Part shown: positions 1 to 10,089 of the stretch, piece after piece
How positions within the stretch are numbered: the stretch's first letter is position 1
How the letters are laid out: the number at the start of each line of letters is the position of its first letter
The notes under the pieces: model-generated
What the model saw: the letters and a program-made list of their open reading frames with translations, nothing else
The model's database searches: none
Told to the model about the DNA's origin: nothing
Assembly: GCF_001713375.1 (NCBI RefSeq)
Contig: NZ_CP016449.1
Coordinates: 2,108,001-2,172,000 of the forward strand
Length of the DNA: 64,000 bases
Direction: 5' to 3'
From: Hydrogenophaga sp. RAC07
GTDB lineage: Bacteria; Pseudomonadota; Gammaproteobacteria; Burkholderiales; Burkholderiaceae_C
Position numbers and translations under genes: made by a program

Positions 1-2045
<2,045 letters not shown>

Positions 2046-2461
2046 CGGCAGATTGTGCCGGATGGTCTTCTTTGGCGCTGGTGCCGGGCGGACGGGCCTG
2101 GCGAACGCCGGGCTTGGCCAGGATCTCCACATAGGCCTCTGTCGCGCCCTCTTTGGCCACGGCGTCCAGGCTCGCCATCAGGGCGGAGAGGTGCACCACC
2201 TCGGCGCTGTCTTTCGTGGCACCGCAGCGGCAGTCGAAGTCCAGAAAATCCACCCCTTCGGGCAGGTCGCGGCGGCGCTCGCGCTTGAGGTATTTTCGGA
2301 TCTCGTGTTTGACGGCTTCGAGCACGCGGTCGCGGTGACGGCCCTCTTGGGTCAGCTGGAAGGTTTTTCTCATGGCAGTCGGGCGCGTGCAGCGCGAAGT
2401 CAGGGAACAAGTCCGGGAATGAAGGGCGCGATTATGCGCGCCGGGGTATCCTGCGTCGCAC

Positions 2462-3064
2462 ATGACACCCCGCGAACAACACCCCACGCCCAGCAAGGAC
2501 GAGATCGCCCTGCTCGAGCCGTTCGACCGCCTGGGCATGGACCGCATCGTGCTGGTCAACACCGCCCGGCAGGCGCGTGAGGCCTGTGCCGAGTTGATCG
2601 ACAGCGCCGTCTGGGGCTTCGACACCGAGTCCAAGCCCACCTTTTTCAAGGACCAGCTCTCCGACGGGCCACACATCGTGCAACTCGCCAATCTGCAGCG
2701 CGCCTGGGTGTTCCAGTTGCACGACCCGGCCTGCCGTGAGCAGGTGGCGGCCCTGCTGGCAGATGCTCACCACACCAAGGCCGGCTTTGGCCTTGGCGAC
2801 GACACCAAACGCATCGTCTCCAAACTGGCGGTGGAGCCAGCGTCGGTGCTGGAGCTCAACACGGTGTTTCGCGAACGCGGCTACCGCAAGGACATGGGCG
2901 TGAAGGGAGCCGTGGCGGTGTTGTTCAACCGGCGCTTCCTCAAATCGAAGAAGGCCGCCACGTCGAACTGGGCCAACCCGCACCTGAGCGAGTCGCAGCT
3001 GGTCTACGCGGCCAATGATGCTTACGCCGCAGCGCGCGTGTTTGACGCTCTCGGTCTGCGCTGA
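2462..3064 (+). CDS. DEDDy 3'-5' exonuclease domain protein (RNase D-like)
   Basis: 200 residues forming a stand-alone DnaQ/RNase D-type 3'-5' exonuclease domain. The metal-binding residues are visible: D-x-E in WGFDTESK (about residues 52-58), an Asp in GFGLGDDTKRI, and the Y-x3-D motif in YAANDAYAAARVF near the C-terminus. There is no HRDC domain, so it is not a full RNase D; similar short proteins are annotated only as 3'-5' exonucleases. The substrate (RNA or DNA) cannot be read from the sequence. It is transcribed divergently from DUF6172-uvrB across an 88-nt gap and converges on the DUF3820 gene. Confidence 0.88.
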   Translation: MTPREQHPTPSKDEIALLEPFDRLGMDRIVLVNTARQAREACAELIDSAVWGFDTESKPTFFKDQLSDGPHIVQLANLQRAWVFQLHDPACREQVAALLADAHHTKAGFGLGDDTKRIVSKLAVEPASVLELNTVFRERGYRKDMGVKGAVAVLFNRRFLKSKKAATSNWANPHLSESQLVYAANDAYAAARVFDALGLR

Positions 3065-3070
3065 CCGAAC

Positions 3071-3283
3071 TCAGCGCCGCCGCAACGGCGTGAGCAGATC
3101 GCCCAGGCCGTTGTGGTCGATCTCGTGCATGAGCTGCAGAAGACGCCCCACCTCGCTCTTGGGAAAGCCCTCACGCGCAAACCAGTTGAGGTAGTTGCCC
3201 GGCAGGTCCGCGATCACGCGGCCCTTGTGTTTGCCGAACGGCATTTCCACCGTGAGCAGTCGCTCCAGATCTTCGGGTTTCAT
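3071..3283 (-). CDS. DUF3820 family protein
   Basis: 70 residues, MKPEDLERLLTVEMPFGKHKGRVIADLPGNYLNWF..., matching DUF3820. The family signature is the MPFGKHKG...LP..YL.WF core. Function is unknown; related small proteins sometimes sit beside exonuclease or helicase genes, which fits the neighbouring exonuclease. It ends only 6 nt from the convergent exonuclease stop and is divergent from the acyltransferase gene across 50 nt. Confidence 0.85.
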   Translation of the reverse strand: MKPEDLERLLTVEMPFGKHKGRVIADLPGNYLNWFAREGFPKSEVGRLLQLMHEIDHNGLGDLLTPLRRR

Positions 3284-3333
3284 GCGGTGGCATCGTACCG
3301 CCGAGCCTGCGCCCGTCGCCGATACTTCGTGCC

Positions 3334-3933
3334 ATGCAACGCACGATCTTCACCACACCCGTCGTCAACACGCTCTTGCGCGCCTTCTCGATCGGGTTCC
3401 TGAAACTCACCGGCTGGCGCGTGGAAGGCGCCCTGCCCGCCCACGCCGACCGCAGCGTGCTGATCGCAGCACCCCACACCAGCAACTGGGACCTGCCCTA
3501 CACCTTGATGGTGGCCTTTGCCTTGCGGCTCAACATCCGGTGGATGGGCAAACAGAGCCTTTTCCGTGCGCCGTTTGGCGGCGTCATGCGCTGGCTCGGC
3601 GGCATCGCGGTCAACCGGGCGCAGTCCACCAACCTGGTGGCGGCATCGGCCCAGGCGATCCGCGAGGCCGACGGGCCGCTGCAGCTCATCGTGCCGCCCG
3701 AGGGCACACGCAGCAAGACGCGCTACTGGAAGACCGGCTTCTACTACATCGCCCGCGAGGCGCAGGTGCCCATCGTGATGGCCTACATGGACTACGAGCG
3801 CAAGATCAGCGGCCTGGGTCCGCTGTTCGAACCCACCGGCGATGTGGAGGCCGACATGGCGGCCATCAAGGCGTTCTACGCGCCGTTCAAAGGCAAGAAC
3901 GCCGCGCAGTTCGAGTCGACCGACCCCAGCTGA
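3334..3933 (+). CDS. PlsC-like lysophospholipid acyltransferase family protein
   Basis: 199 residues of the PlsC/LPLAT fold. The catalytic H-x4-D motif is HTSNWD at about residues 50-55, and the phosphate-binding block is PPEGTRSK at about 128. Family members move an acyl group from acyl-ACP or acyl-CoA to lysophosphatidate or related lipids at the inner membrane face. Length and motif order match the short subfamily (PlsC proper is usually 240-260 residues), so the substrate is uncertain. It converges on the aminotransferase gene with a 9-nt gap. Confidence 0.85.
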   Translation: MQRTIFTTPVVNTLLRAFSIGFLKLTGWRVEGALPAHADRSVLIAAPHTSNWDLPYTLMVAFALRLNIRWMGKQSLFRAPFGGVMRWLGGIAVNRAQSTNLVAASAQAIREADGPLQLIVPPEGTRSKTRYWKTGFYYIAREAQVPIVMAYMDYERKISGLGPLFEPTGDVEADMAAIKAFYAPFKGKNAAQFESTDPS

Positions 3934-3942
3934 GCCGCTGGA

Positions 3943-5145
3943 TCAGAGTGCCTGGGCCAGCCGTCCCACGCCCTCTTCGATCTTGTCCAGCCCCACGGTG
4001 GCAAAGCTCAGGCGCAGCGTGGCGGGGTCGGGATTGCGGGCGTAGAACGGTGCGCCCGGCACAAACGCCACTCCTTTGTCGATCGCGCGTTTGGCCAGCT
4101 CGGCGCCACCGGCCACCTTGCCACCCGCGCCGGTGAGCCGCGCCCAGATGAACAGGCCGCCTTGCGGCTGCACGAACTCGATGGCCTCACCCAGTTCGCG
4201 CCGCAGCGCATGGCCCATGGTGGTGGCACGCTCGGCATACACCTGCCGCACCCTGGCCAGCGTGGCGGGCATGCGCCCGGCCTTGAGGTACTGCGCAGCC
4301 GTGGCCTGCGCAAAGGTGCTGGTGTGTGCATCGCTGAATTGTTTGCACATGGTGGCCTTGGCCAGCAGTTCGGCCGGGCCCACCATCCAGCCCACGCGCA
4401 GGCCGGGGCTGAGCACCTTGCTCAGGCTGCCGCAATGCACCAGCCGCTCGCGGCTGCCGGGCACCCCGGCGCTCAGGGCCAGCAGGCTGGGCGGCGGCGC
4501 CTCGCCAAAGTACAGATCGCCGTACGGATCGTCTTCCACGATCAGCGTGTCGTGCCTGACCGCCATCTCGAGCACCGCCTGGCGCCGCGCCTGGCTCATG
4601 AGCGCGCCGCTGGGGTTGCCGAAGGTGGGGATGAGGTAGACGAACTTTGGCTTGTGCTCGGCAATCAGCTGCTCCAGCTTGTCGGTCTGCGTGCCTTCGC
4701 CGTCCACCGGAACCGTGATGAGTTCGGCGCCATACAGGCGGAAGCACTGGATGGTGGCGAGAAAGGTGGGGCCTTCCACGATCACCTTGTCGCCGGGCGA
4801 GATCAGCGTTTTGCCCAGCAGGTCCAGACCCTGCTGGCTGCCGGTGGTGACGATGAGGTCGTTGGCCGCTACGCCGCTCACGCCTTTGCCGGCCATGAAG
4901 CTGGCGATCTGCTCGCGCAGCGGCTGGTGGCCTTCGGTGGCGCCGTACTGCAGTGCCGCGCCTGGCTCCTCGGAAAGCGCGGTGTTCACCGCTTCGCGAA
5001 TGCCGTCCACATCGAACAGCGCGCTGTCGGGGAAGCCGCCAGCAAAACTGATGATGCCGGGCCGGCCCAGCAGCTTGAAGAGTTCGCGGATGGCGGAGGT
5101 TTCTACGTTGTTGAGGCGGTCGGCAAAGGGAATGGTGAAGGGCAT
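3943..5145 (-). CDS. PLP-dependent aminotransferase, class I/II (MocR/AAD-like fold)
   Basis: 400 residues starting MPFTIPFADRLNNVETSAIRELFKLLGRPGIISFAGGFPDS. It is a fold-type I aminotransferase of the family that includes 2-aminoadipate and aromatic/branched-chain aminotransferases. Visible motifs are the cofactor-binding TTGSQQGLDLLGK, the NPSG loop (PTFGNPSGA), VEDDPYGDLYF, and the Schiff-base lysine in HCGSLSKVLSPGLRVGW. The exact amino donor cannot be read from sequence. The start overlaps the last 43 nt of the upstream DUF2917 gene, so the two are co-expressed under control of the region shared with the divergent LysR gene. Confidence 0.9.
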   Translation of the reverse strand: MPFTIPFADRLNNVETSAIRELFKLLGRPGIISFAGGFPDSALFDVDGIREAVNTALSEEPGAALQYGATEGHQPLREQIASFMAGKGVSGVAANDLIVTTGSQQGLDLLGKTLISPGDKVIVEGPTFLATIQCFRLYGAELITVPVDGEGTQTDKLEQLIAEHKPKFVYLIPTFGNPSGALMSQARRQAVLEMAVRHDTLIVEDDPYGDLYFGEAPPPSLLALSAGVPGSRERLVHCGSLSKVLSPGLRVGWMVGPAELLAKATMCKQFSDAHTSTFAQATAAQYLKAGRMPATLARVRQVYAERATTMGHALRRELGEAIEFVQPQGGLFIWARLTGAGGKVAGGAELAKRAIDKGVAFVPGAPFYARNPDPATLRLSFATVGLDKIEEGVGRLAQAL

Positions 5146-5441
5146 GGTGGCGGTTTCCGTGAGAGCGTGGACAACGGCCACCATTCTCGCGCACTGGCTG
5201 CGCGTGGCTCCGCGGCTCCGCTCAGGCGCAACACCGAGTCTTTCAGTGCATAGGCGATCACACGCTGCTGCGGCCGCGTGGTGAAGACCTCGCCGGGCTG
5301 CAGCACCACGTCGCGCTGCTCGTGGTCCAGCGTGATCCAGACACTGCCCTCGCGGCAGACCAGGCGCAGCGCGCCCCGGGGAATGACCTGCAAGGCCTTG
5401 TGGGGCATGTTGAGGTCGACGGTCAAGGTTTCGGTTTTCAT
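5103..5441 (-). CDS. DUF2917 domain-containing protein
   Basis: 112 residues. The N-terminal 75 match DUF2917, a small beta-rich, cupin-like domain: MPHKALQVIPRGALRLVCREGSVWITLDHEQRDVVLQPGEVF. The last 35 residues are Pro/Arg/Ser-rich and overlap the aminotransferase start in another frame, so the tail may be unconstrained. An AGGAG precedes the ATG. In Burkholderiales this family often sits between a LysR regulator and a transporter or aminotransferase gene, as here. Function unknown. Confidence 0.8.
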   Translation of the reverse strand: MKTETLTVDLNMPHKALQVIPRGALRLVCREGSVWITLDHEQRDVVLQPGEVFTTRPQQRVIAYALKDSVLRLSGAAEPRAASAREWWPLSTLSRKPPPCPSPFPLPTASTT

Positions 5442-5454
5442 GGAACGCTCCTTT

Positions 5455-5469
5455 CACATCAGGGATGTG
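5455..5469. promoter_or_regulatory. Inverted repeat in DUF2917/LysR divergent region
   Basis: CACAT-N5-ATGTG lies 14 nt upstream of the DUF2917 ATG, in the 74-nt region shared with the divergent LysR gene. A candidate -10 for the LysR direction (TATACT) is at 5491-5496. LysR proteins usually bind an interrupted palindrome between divergent genes, so this is a candidate operator by position. It does not match the strict T-N11-A form well. Confidence 0.35.
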
Positions 5470-5515
5470 CATGACTGTACGGAGCGGTCCTATACTGCGC
5501 AAACGCTCTTTTTGA

Positions 5516-6469
5516 ATGTCTGGTATGCCATTTGAGAATGTGAAAACCCTCCCCCCGCCGATGCCGAGATCGCAGATGCTGCGGCTGGACCTGCTGCCCT
5601 GCTTCGACGTTGCCGCGCGAACGCTGAGCTTCACCCAGGCGGCGCAGGAACTGAGCCTCACGCAGTCGGCGGTGAGCCGGCAGATCCAGTTGCTGGAAGA
5701 GAGCCTGGGCGTGGCGCTGTTCGAGCGCGGACACCGCTCGCTCACGCTCACCGAGGCCGGCGAGGTGATGCAGCGCGCCACGCGCGACGCGCTGGAGCGC
5801 CTGCGCGATGCTTCGGCGCGCGTGCGGCCCGGCCCGGGCCTGCGACAGGTCGCCATGACCTGCACGCACGGCTTTGCCTCGTTGTGGCTGATCCCGCGGC
5901 TCGCGCGCTTCACCGCCAGCCACCCGCAGGTGGACGTGCGCATCTCGGCATCGATGGAGATCATGGACCTGGAGCGACAGCGGCTCGACGTGGCGGTGCG
6001 TTTTGTGCCGTCCAGCGTGGGCCGGGGGCAGGCGCTGTTCGAGGAAATGGTGCAGCCCCTGTGCGCGCCCGCGCTGCTGCGCGACAAGACAGCTCCGCTG
6101 CGCCAGCCCGCCGACCTCGCCCGGCACACCCTGCTCACGATGGAGAAGCCCGCCGGTTTTGCGCTCACCTCGGACTGGGACCCCTGGTTCCAGGTGATGG
6201 GCCTGCAGGACATGCGCATGAAGAACACCATGCATTTCACCCAGTACGCCGACGCAGTCGCCGCCGCCGTGGCCGGGCAAGGCGTGGTGATCGGCCGGCT
6301 TCCGCTGCTGCAGTCGCTGGTGAACGAGAAAAAACTCGTGGCGCCATTCCGCAGCGGCGCGGCGGCCACGCGCCGGGGCTACTACCTGGAGGTCGCGGCC
6401 CACGCCGACCGCAACGCCGACGCGCAGGACTTCGCGCGCTGGCTGCGCGCCGAGGCCGAGCGGCCCTGA
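5516..6469 (+). CDS. LysR-family transcriptional regulator (GcvA-like)
   Basis: 317 residues. An N-terminal winged helix-turn-helix (FDVAARTLSFTQAAQELSLTQSAVSRQIQLLEESLGVALFERG) is followed by a periplasmic-binding-type effector domain (from about residue 100). It resembles the GcvA/AmpR branch. The first ATG lacks a clear ribosome site; starts at in-frame ATGs a few codons on (5525, 5561, or just before MLRLDLLPCF) are also possible, the last matching the usual LysR length best. It is divergent from DUF2917-aminotransferase, its probable target. Confidence 0.9.
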   Translation: MSGMPFENVKTLPPPMPRSQMLRLDLLPCFDVAARTLSFTQAAQELSLTQSAVSRQIQLLEESLGVALFERGHRSLTLTEAGEVMQRATRDALERLRDASARVRPGPGLRQVAMTCTHGFASLWLIPRLARFTASHPQVDVRISASMEIMDLERQRLDVAVRFVPSSVGRGQALFEEMVQPLCAPALLRDKTAPLRQPADLARHTLLTMEKPAGFALTSDWDPWFQVMGLQDMRMKNTMHFTQYADAVAAAVAGQGVVIGRLPLLQSLVNEKKLVAPFRSGAAATRRGYYLEVAAHADRNADAQDFARWLRAEAERP

Positions 6470-6489
6470 GCGCATGTGAGAATCCGCGC

Positions 6490-7125
6490 ATGAAAACCGC
6501 CCAGATCGAAGCCTTCTTCGCCACGCTCCAGGCCGCCAATCCCACCCCGCAGACCGAGCTCGAATACACCAGCGTGTTCGAGCTGCTGGCCGCCGTGCTG
6601 CTCTCGGCCCAGGCGACCGATGTGGGCGTGAACAAGGCCACGCGCAGGCTGTTTCCGGTGGCGAACACGCCGCAAAAAATCCTGGACCTCGGGCTCGAAG
6701 GACTGGAGGGCTACATCAAGACCATCGGCCTGTACCGCAGCAAGGCCAGGCACCTCATGGAAGCCTGCCGCATGCTCGTGGAGCAACACGGCGGCGAGGT
6801 ACCGCGCACGCGCGAAGCGCTCGAAGCCCTGCCCGGCGTGGGCCGCAAGACCGCCAACGTGGTGCTCAACGTGGCCTTTGGCCAGCCCACCATGGCGGTG
6901 GACACGCACATTTTTCGCGTGAGCAACCGCACCGGCCTGGCGCCCGGCAAGACGCCGCTGGCGGTGGAGCAGCAGTTGTTGAAGCGTGTGCCACCCGCCT
7001 ACGCGGTGGATTCGCACCACTGGCTGATCCTGCACGGGCGCTATGTGTGCCAGGCGCGCAAGCCGCTGTGCCCGAAGTGCGCGGTGATCGCGTACTGCGA
7101 TTTCAGGGACAAGACCCCGGCCTGA
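6490..7125 (+). CDS. nth: Endonuclease III (DNA glycosylase/AP lyase)
   Basis: 211 residues, the standard length for Nth, which removes oxidised pyrimidines and nicks abasic sites in base excision repair. Visible are the helix-hairpin-helix LPGVGRKTANVVLNVAFG with the catalytic Lys, the catalytic Asp in VDTHIFRVSNR, and the C-terminal [4Fe-4S] ligand set CQARKPLCPKCAVIAYC with C-x6-C-x2-C-x5-C spacing. It follows the LysR stop by 20 nt and converges on the end of the cobalamin operon. Confidence 0.97.
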   Translation: MKTAQIEAFFATLQAANPTPQTELEYTSVFELLAAVLLSAQATDVGVNKATRRLFPVANTPQKILDLGLEGLEGYIKTIGLYRSKARHLMEACRMLVEQHGGEVPRTREALEALPGVGRKTANVVLNVAFGQPTMAVDTHIFRVSNRTGLAPGKTPLAVEQQLLKRVPPAYAVDSHHWLILHGRYVCQARKPLCPKCAVIAYCDFRDKTPA

Positions 7126-7135
7126 CAGCGCCTGC

Positions 7136-7666
7136 TCACCGCACCAGCGGCAATACACAGCCTGTGCCAAGCACGGTCCGACCCGACAACAAGGCGAACC
7201 GGGTGCCTGTCGTGAGCTGGGCCATGGCCAACTCGGGGCGCAGGAACTGAACCTCCAGCGTGCAAGGCACTTCGGGCACCGGTTCCCCATCCGAGGGCAC
7301 CGCCAGGCGGGTGGTGAATCCTTCGGAGCCCACCACCAGGGCGCCATCGAAGTGACCCGCGCGGATCGGACGGCTGAGGCGGGGCGTGTCGGCCGCCAGC
7401 AAGGTGAGTTCGATGCGGGCATGGGGCTCGAAAGGAGTGCCGGCCACGAAGCCTTGCAACTGGTGCCTGGGCGCCCGCGCGCGCTGCATCAACCACCCGA
7501 TGACGTTGCCCACGATGGGCAGCCACAGCACCATCAGCAGGGAGCCCACATCGCGCGCCAGCGAGGGCTGTGGCGCGAACCAGCGCACCAGGCCTCCGAT
7601 GAGGGCCAGCACCAGCATCATCACAGCCATGATCTGGCGGCGGGAGGACATGGAAGTCGGGGTCAT
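7136..7666 (-). CDS. Hypothetical membrane protein, last gene of the B12/biotin run
   Basis: 176 residues from the ATG at 7666 (an ATG at 7651 giving MSSRRQIM is equally plausible). Two hydrophobic segments (IMAVMMLVLALIGGLVRWF and VGSLLMVLWLPIVGNVIGWLM) near the N-terminus look like membrane helices. They are followed by a soluble, beta-rich C-terminal part of about 110 residues. I do not recognise a family. It begins 22 nt after cobC, so it is probably co-transcribed, but nothing links it to B12 by sequence. Confidence 0.65.
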   Translation of the reverse strand: MTPTSMSSRRQIMAVMMLVLALIGGLVRWFAPQPSLARDVGSLLMVLWLPIVGNVIGWLMQRARAPRHQLQGFVAGTPFEPHARIELTLLAADTPRLSRPIRAGHFDGALVVGSEGFTTRLAVPSDGEPVPEVPCTLEVQFLRPELAMAQLTTGTRFALLSGRTVLGTGCVLPLVR

Positions 7667-7688
7667 GGTGTGGTGGTGGGGGGATGTT

Positions 7689-8243
7689 TCAGAAAGACAG
7701 CGAGGTCCAGCCACCCGGCTCGGGCGCGTCCTTGGGCCACTGGGCAGCATCACCGATGTGGGCGCCGCCCGTGGCCACGATGTGGCGCACCGCGCGGATC
7801 ACGCCGGCGTGCGTGACCCACACGACGTCGGTGCTGGTCGCAGACCGCACGTCGTCCAGCGCGGCGGCCACACGGTAGAGCAGCATCTGCGTGCTCTCGA
7901 CGCCACCAAAGCGGTGGTGCGCGAAGTCGGCCATCCACTCATCAAACGCGCTTCGCGGCATGCTGTCCCAGCGCTGCAACTCCCAGGCGCCAAAGTCCAT
8001 TTCGTTCAGCCGTGTGTCCATTCGCGCTGCGCCCAGTTCGGGCCGCGCGGCCTGCAGCGCGCTGACCATCTGCTGCGCGCGCAACAGGCCCGACACCCAC
8101 ACCGGCGTGCCCGGTGGCGGCAGTGGGGCAAAGGCGTTTGCGGCCTCGCGCGTGAGCACGGCGTCGGCCGGCACGTCGCTCGAGCCGTAACACAGGCCGT
8201 CGGGCAGCAACACGCGCGCGTGGCGCAGCAGCCAGAGTTTCAT
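7689..8243 (-). CDS. cobC: Histidine phosphatase, probable alpha-ribazole phosphatase
   Basis: 184 residues of the histidine phosphatase superfamily. The N-terminal motif LLRHARVLLPDGLCYGSSDVP carries the catalytic Arg-His and the CYG.sD signature typical of CobC; the second catalytic His is in VVWVTHAGVIRAV. CobC removes the 5' phosphate of alpha-ribazole phosphate or of adenosylcobalamin phosphate at the end of B12 nucleotide-loop assembly. The start overlaps the cobS stop as ATGA. The usual RHG is RHA here, which is common among CobC proteins. Confidence 0.85.
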   Translation of the reverse strand: MKLWLLRHARVLLPDGLCYGSSDVPADAVLTREAANAFAPLPPPGTPVWVSGLLRAQQMVSALQAARPELGAARMDTRLNEMDFGAWELQRWDSMPRSAFDEWMADFAHHRFGGVESTQMLLYRVAAALDDVRSATSTDVVWVTHAGVIRAVRHIVATGGAHIGDAAQWPKDAPEPGGWTSLSF

Positions 8244-9043
8244 GAGAGCGCAAGGGCCAGGCCCAGGTAGAACAGCACTTCGCTCACCTGTTGCGTGGCG
8301 CCCAGGCCATCGCCAGTGAAGCCTTGCAGCCGGCGCTGCAGCAAGCGCCACATCCAGGCCAGGCCGATCGCGGCGCCGAGCACGGCCTGTGCCCACGGCA
8401 CATCAGGCAGCAGCCACACCACGAGCACCATGGCCAGCGCCCACCACAGCAGGCCCGCAGCCAGCGCGCCATTCGACAGACTCTCGGCCAGCGGTTTGCT
8501 TTTGGACTGCGGTGTGTCCCCCACGTGCGGCAACGTGCGGATCACGAACAACGGCGCCGTGCGCGAGGTGACATGGGCAGCGAACAGCGCCACCACCGCG
8601 AGCCAGGCGTCCGTTTGCGCCAGCAGCGCGAGCAGCGCTACCTTGGCGAGCACCACCAGCACCAGCGCGATCGCGCCATAGCTGCCGATGCGCGAGTCCT
8701 TCATGATCTCCAACGCCCGGCCGCGGTCCATGCTGCCGCCCAGCCCGTCGGCCAGATCGGCCAGCCCGTCCTCGTGAAAGGCGCCGGTGAGCAGCACGCC
8801 GAACACAGTGCTGGCAATCGCCGCCACCCAGGGCGCTGCGGGCACTGGCGGCAGGGCCAGCAGCAGACCCCACAACACCGCCGCCGTGAGCACACCCACG
8901 ATCCAGCCCACACCCGGGAAATGCGCGGCGCTGGCGCGCAGCATGGCGGGACTGAAGCCCACCCAGTCGGCCAGGCGCCCTGTCACCGGGATGCGGGTGA
9001 AGAACTGCAGGGCCAACAGGAAATGACGGACGAACTGCGTCAT
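8240..9043 (-). CDS. cobS: Adenosylcobinamide-GDP ribazoletransferase (cobalamin synthase)
   Basis: 267 residues, an integral membrane enzyme that joins adenosylcobinamide-GDP and alpha-ribazole (phosphate) to give adenosylcobalamin (phosphate). The conserved acidic motif GAFHEDGLADLADGLGG (about residue 100) and the following MKDSRIGSYGA block are diagnostic. Several hydrophobic helices span the rest. The start MTQFVRHFLLALQFFTRIPV was chosen because it matches the family N-terminus and overlaps the cobT stop as ATGA; the frame is open further upstream inside cobT. Confidence 0.95.
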   Translation of the reverse strand: MTQFVRHFLLALQFFTRIPVTGRLADWVGFSPAMLRASAAHFPGVGWIVGVLTAAVLWGLLLALPPVPAAPWVAAIASTVFGVLLTGAFHEDGLADLADGLGGSMDRGRALEIMKDSRIGSYGAIALVLVVLAKVALLALLAQTDAWLAVVALFAAHVTSRTAPLFVIRTLPHVGDTPQSKSKPLAESLSNGALAAGLLWWALAMVLVVWLLPDVPWAQAVLGAAIGLAWMWRLLQRRLQGFTGDGLGATQQVSEVLFYLGLALALS

Positions 9044-10089
9044 GCGCGCGCTGGAGCTGCCTCGTCGCTGCGCGACACACCCGCCGCCTCGAAGCTCGCC
9101 ATCTCGCGCAGCAACGCACACGCGCTCACCAGCAGCGGCCAGGCCAGTGCTGCGCCCGAGCCTTCGCCCAGGCGCAGGCCCAGGTCCAGCAGCGGCTGCG
9201 CCTTGAGGTGGGCGAGCATCAACACATGGCCACGCTCGCCCGAGCGGTGCGAGAACACACAGCGCTGCAACACGTGCGGTTGCATGTGCGCAGCCACCAG
9301 CACGGCAGACGTCGCGATGAAGCCGTCGACCACGATCACGCGCCGCTCCTCCGCGGCCTGCAGCACGGCGCCCACCAGCGTGGCGATCTCGAAACCACCG
9401 AAGGCCGCGAGCGCGTCCAGTGGCGTCTTCGCGTCGGCGTGACGCGCGAGCACATCGCCCAGGATGCCGATCTTGCGCTGGACGGCCGACGCATCGAGCC
9501 CCGTGCCGGCACCGGTGACCTCGGCCACGTCCAACCCGACCAGGCGCGCGAGCAGCATGGACGCGGCCGAGGTGTTGCCAATGCCCATTTCACCGAGCAG
9601 CAAGGCGTTGCCCGGCAGGCCCTGCAACACCTCGCGGCCGTTGTTGATGGCCTGCGCGCACTGCTCCGCGCTCATGGCCGGGCCTTCGAGCGCGTCGGCC
9701 GTGCCGTGTGCGATCTTGCGGATGACCAGTCCGTCGCGTTCAGCGAAGTCGTGCTTCACGCCGCAGTCCACCACCGTGAGGCCGATGCCGTGCTGGCGCG
9801 CGAGCACGCTCACCGCCGCGCCGCCGGCCAGAAAGTTCTCCACCATCTGCCAGGTCACGTCGCTGGGATACGCCGACACACCGCGCGCGGCCAGCCCGTG
9901 GTCGCCCGCGCACACCAGCATTTGTGGCGACCGCAGCTCGGGCGCCGTGGTGCCGAGAATCAGGCCGATGCGCTGCGCCAGCGCTTCAATGCGGCCAAGC
10001 GAGCCCAGCGGCTTGGTCTTGTTGTCCAGCGCGCGCTGCAAGGCTCGGGCGAGTTCGGGTTGGGAGATGTCGGCAATGTTCGTGTTCAT
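9040..10089 (-). CDS. cobT: Nicotinate-nucleotide:dimethylbenzimidazole phosphoribosyltransferase
   Basis: 349 residues, the usual length. CobT transfers ribose phosphate from nicotinate mononucleotide to dimethylbenzimidazole (or another lower ligand) to form alpha-ribazole phosphate. Visible are the N-terminal TKPLGSLGRIE motif, GEMGIGNTSAAS near residue 165, and the C-terminal RLGEGSGAALAWPLL that carries the catalytic Glu. It overlaps cobQ upstream and cobS downstream by 4 nt each. Confidence 0.97.
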   Translation of the reverse strand: MNTNIADISQPELARALQRALDNKTKPLGSLGRIEALAQRIGLILGTTAPELRSPQMLVCAGDHGLAARGVSAYPSDVTWQMVENFLAGGAAVSVLARQHGIGLTVVDCGVKHDFAERDGLVIRKIAHGTADALEGPAMSAEQCAQAINNGREVLQGLPGNALLLGEMGIGNTSAASMLLARLVGLDVAEVTGAGTGLDASAVQRKIGILGDVLARHADAKTPLDALAAFGGFEIATLVGAVLQAAEERRVIVVDGFIATSAVLVAAHMQPHVLQRCVFSHRSGERGHVLMLAHLKAQPLLDLGLRLGEGSGAALAWPLLVSACALLREMASFEAAGVSRSDEAAPARA

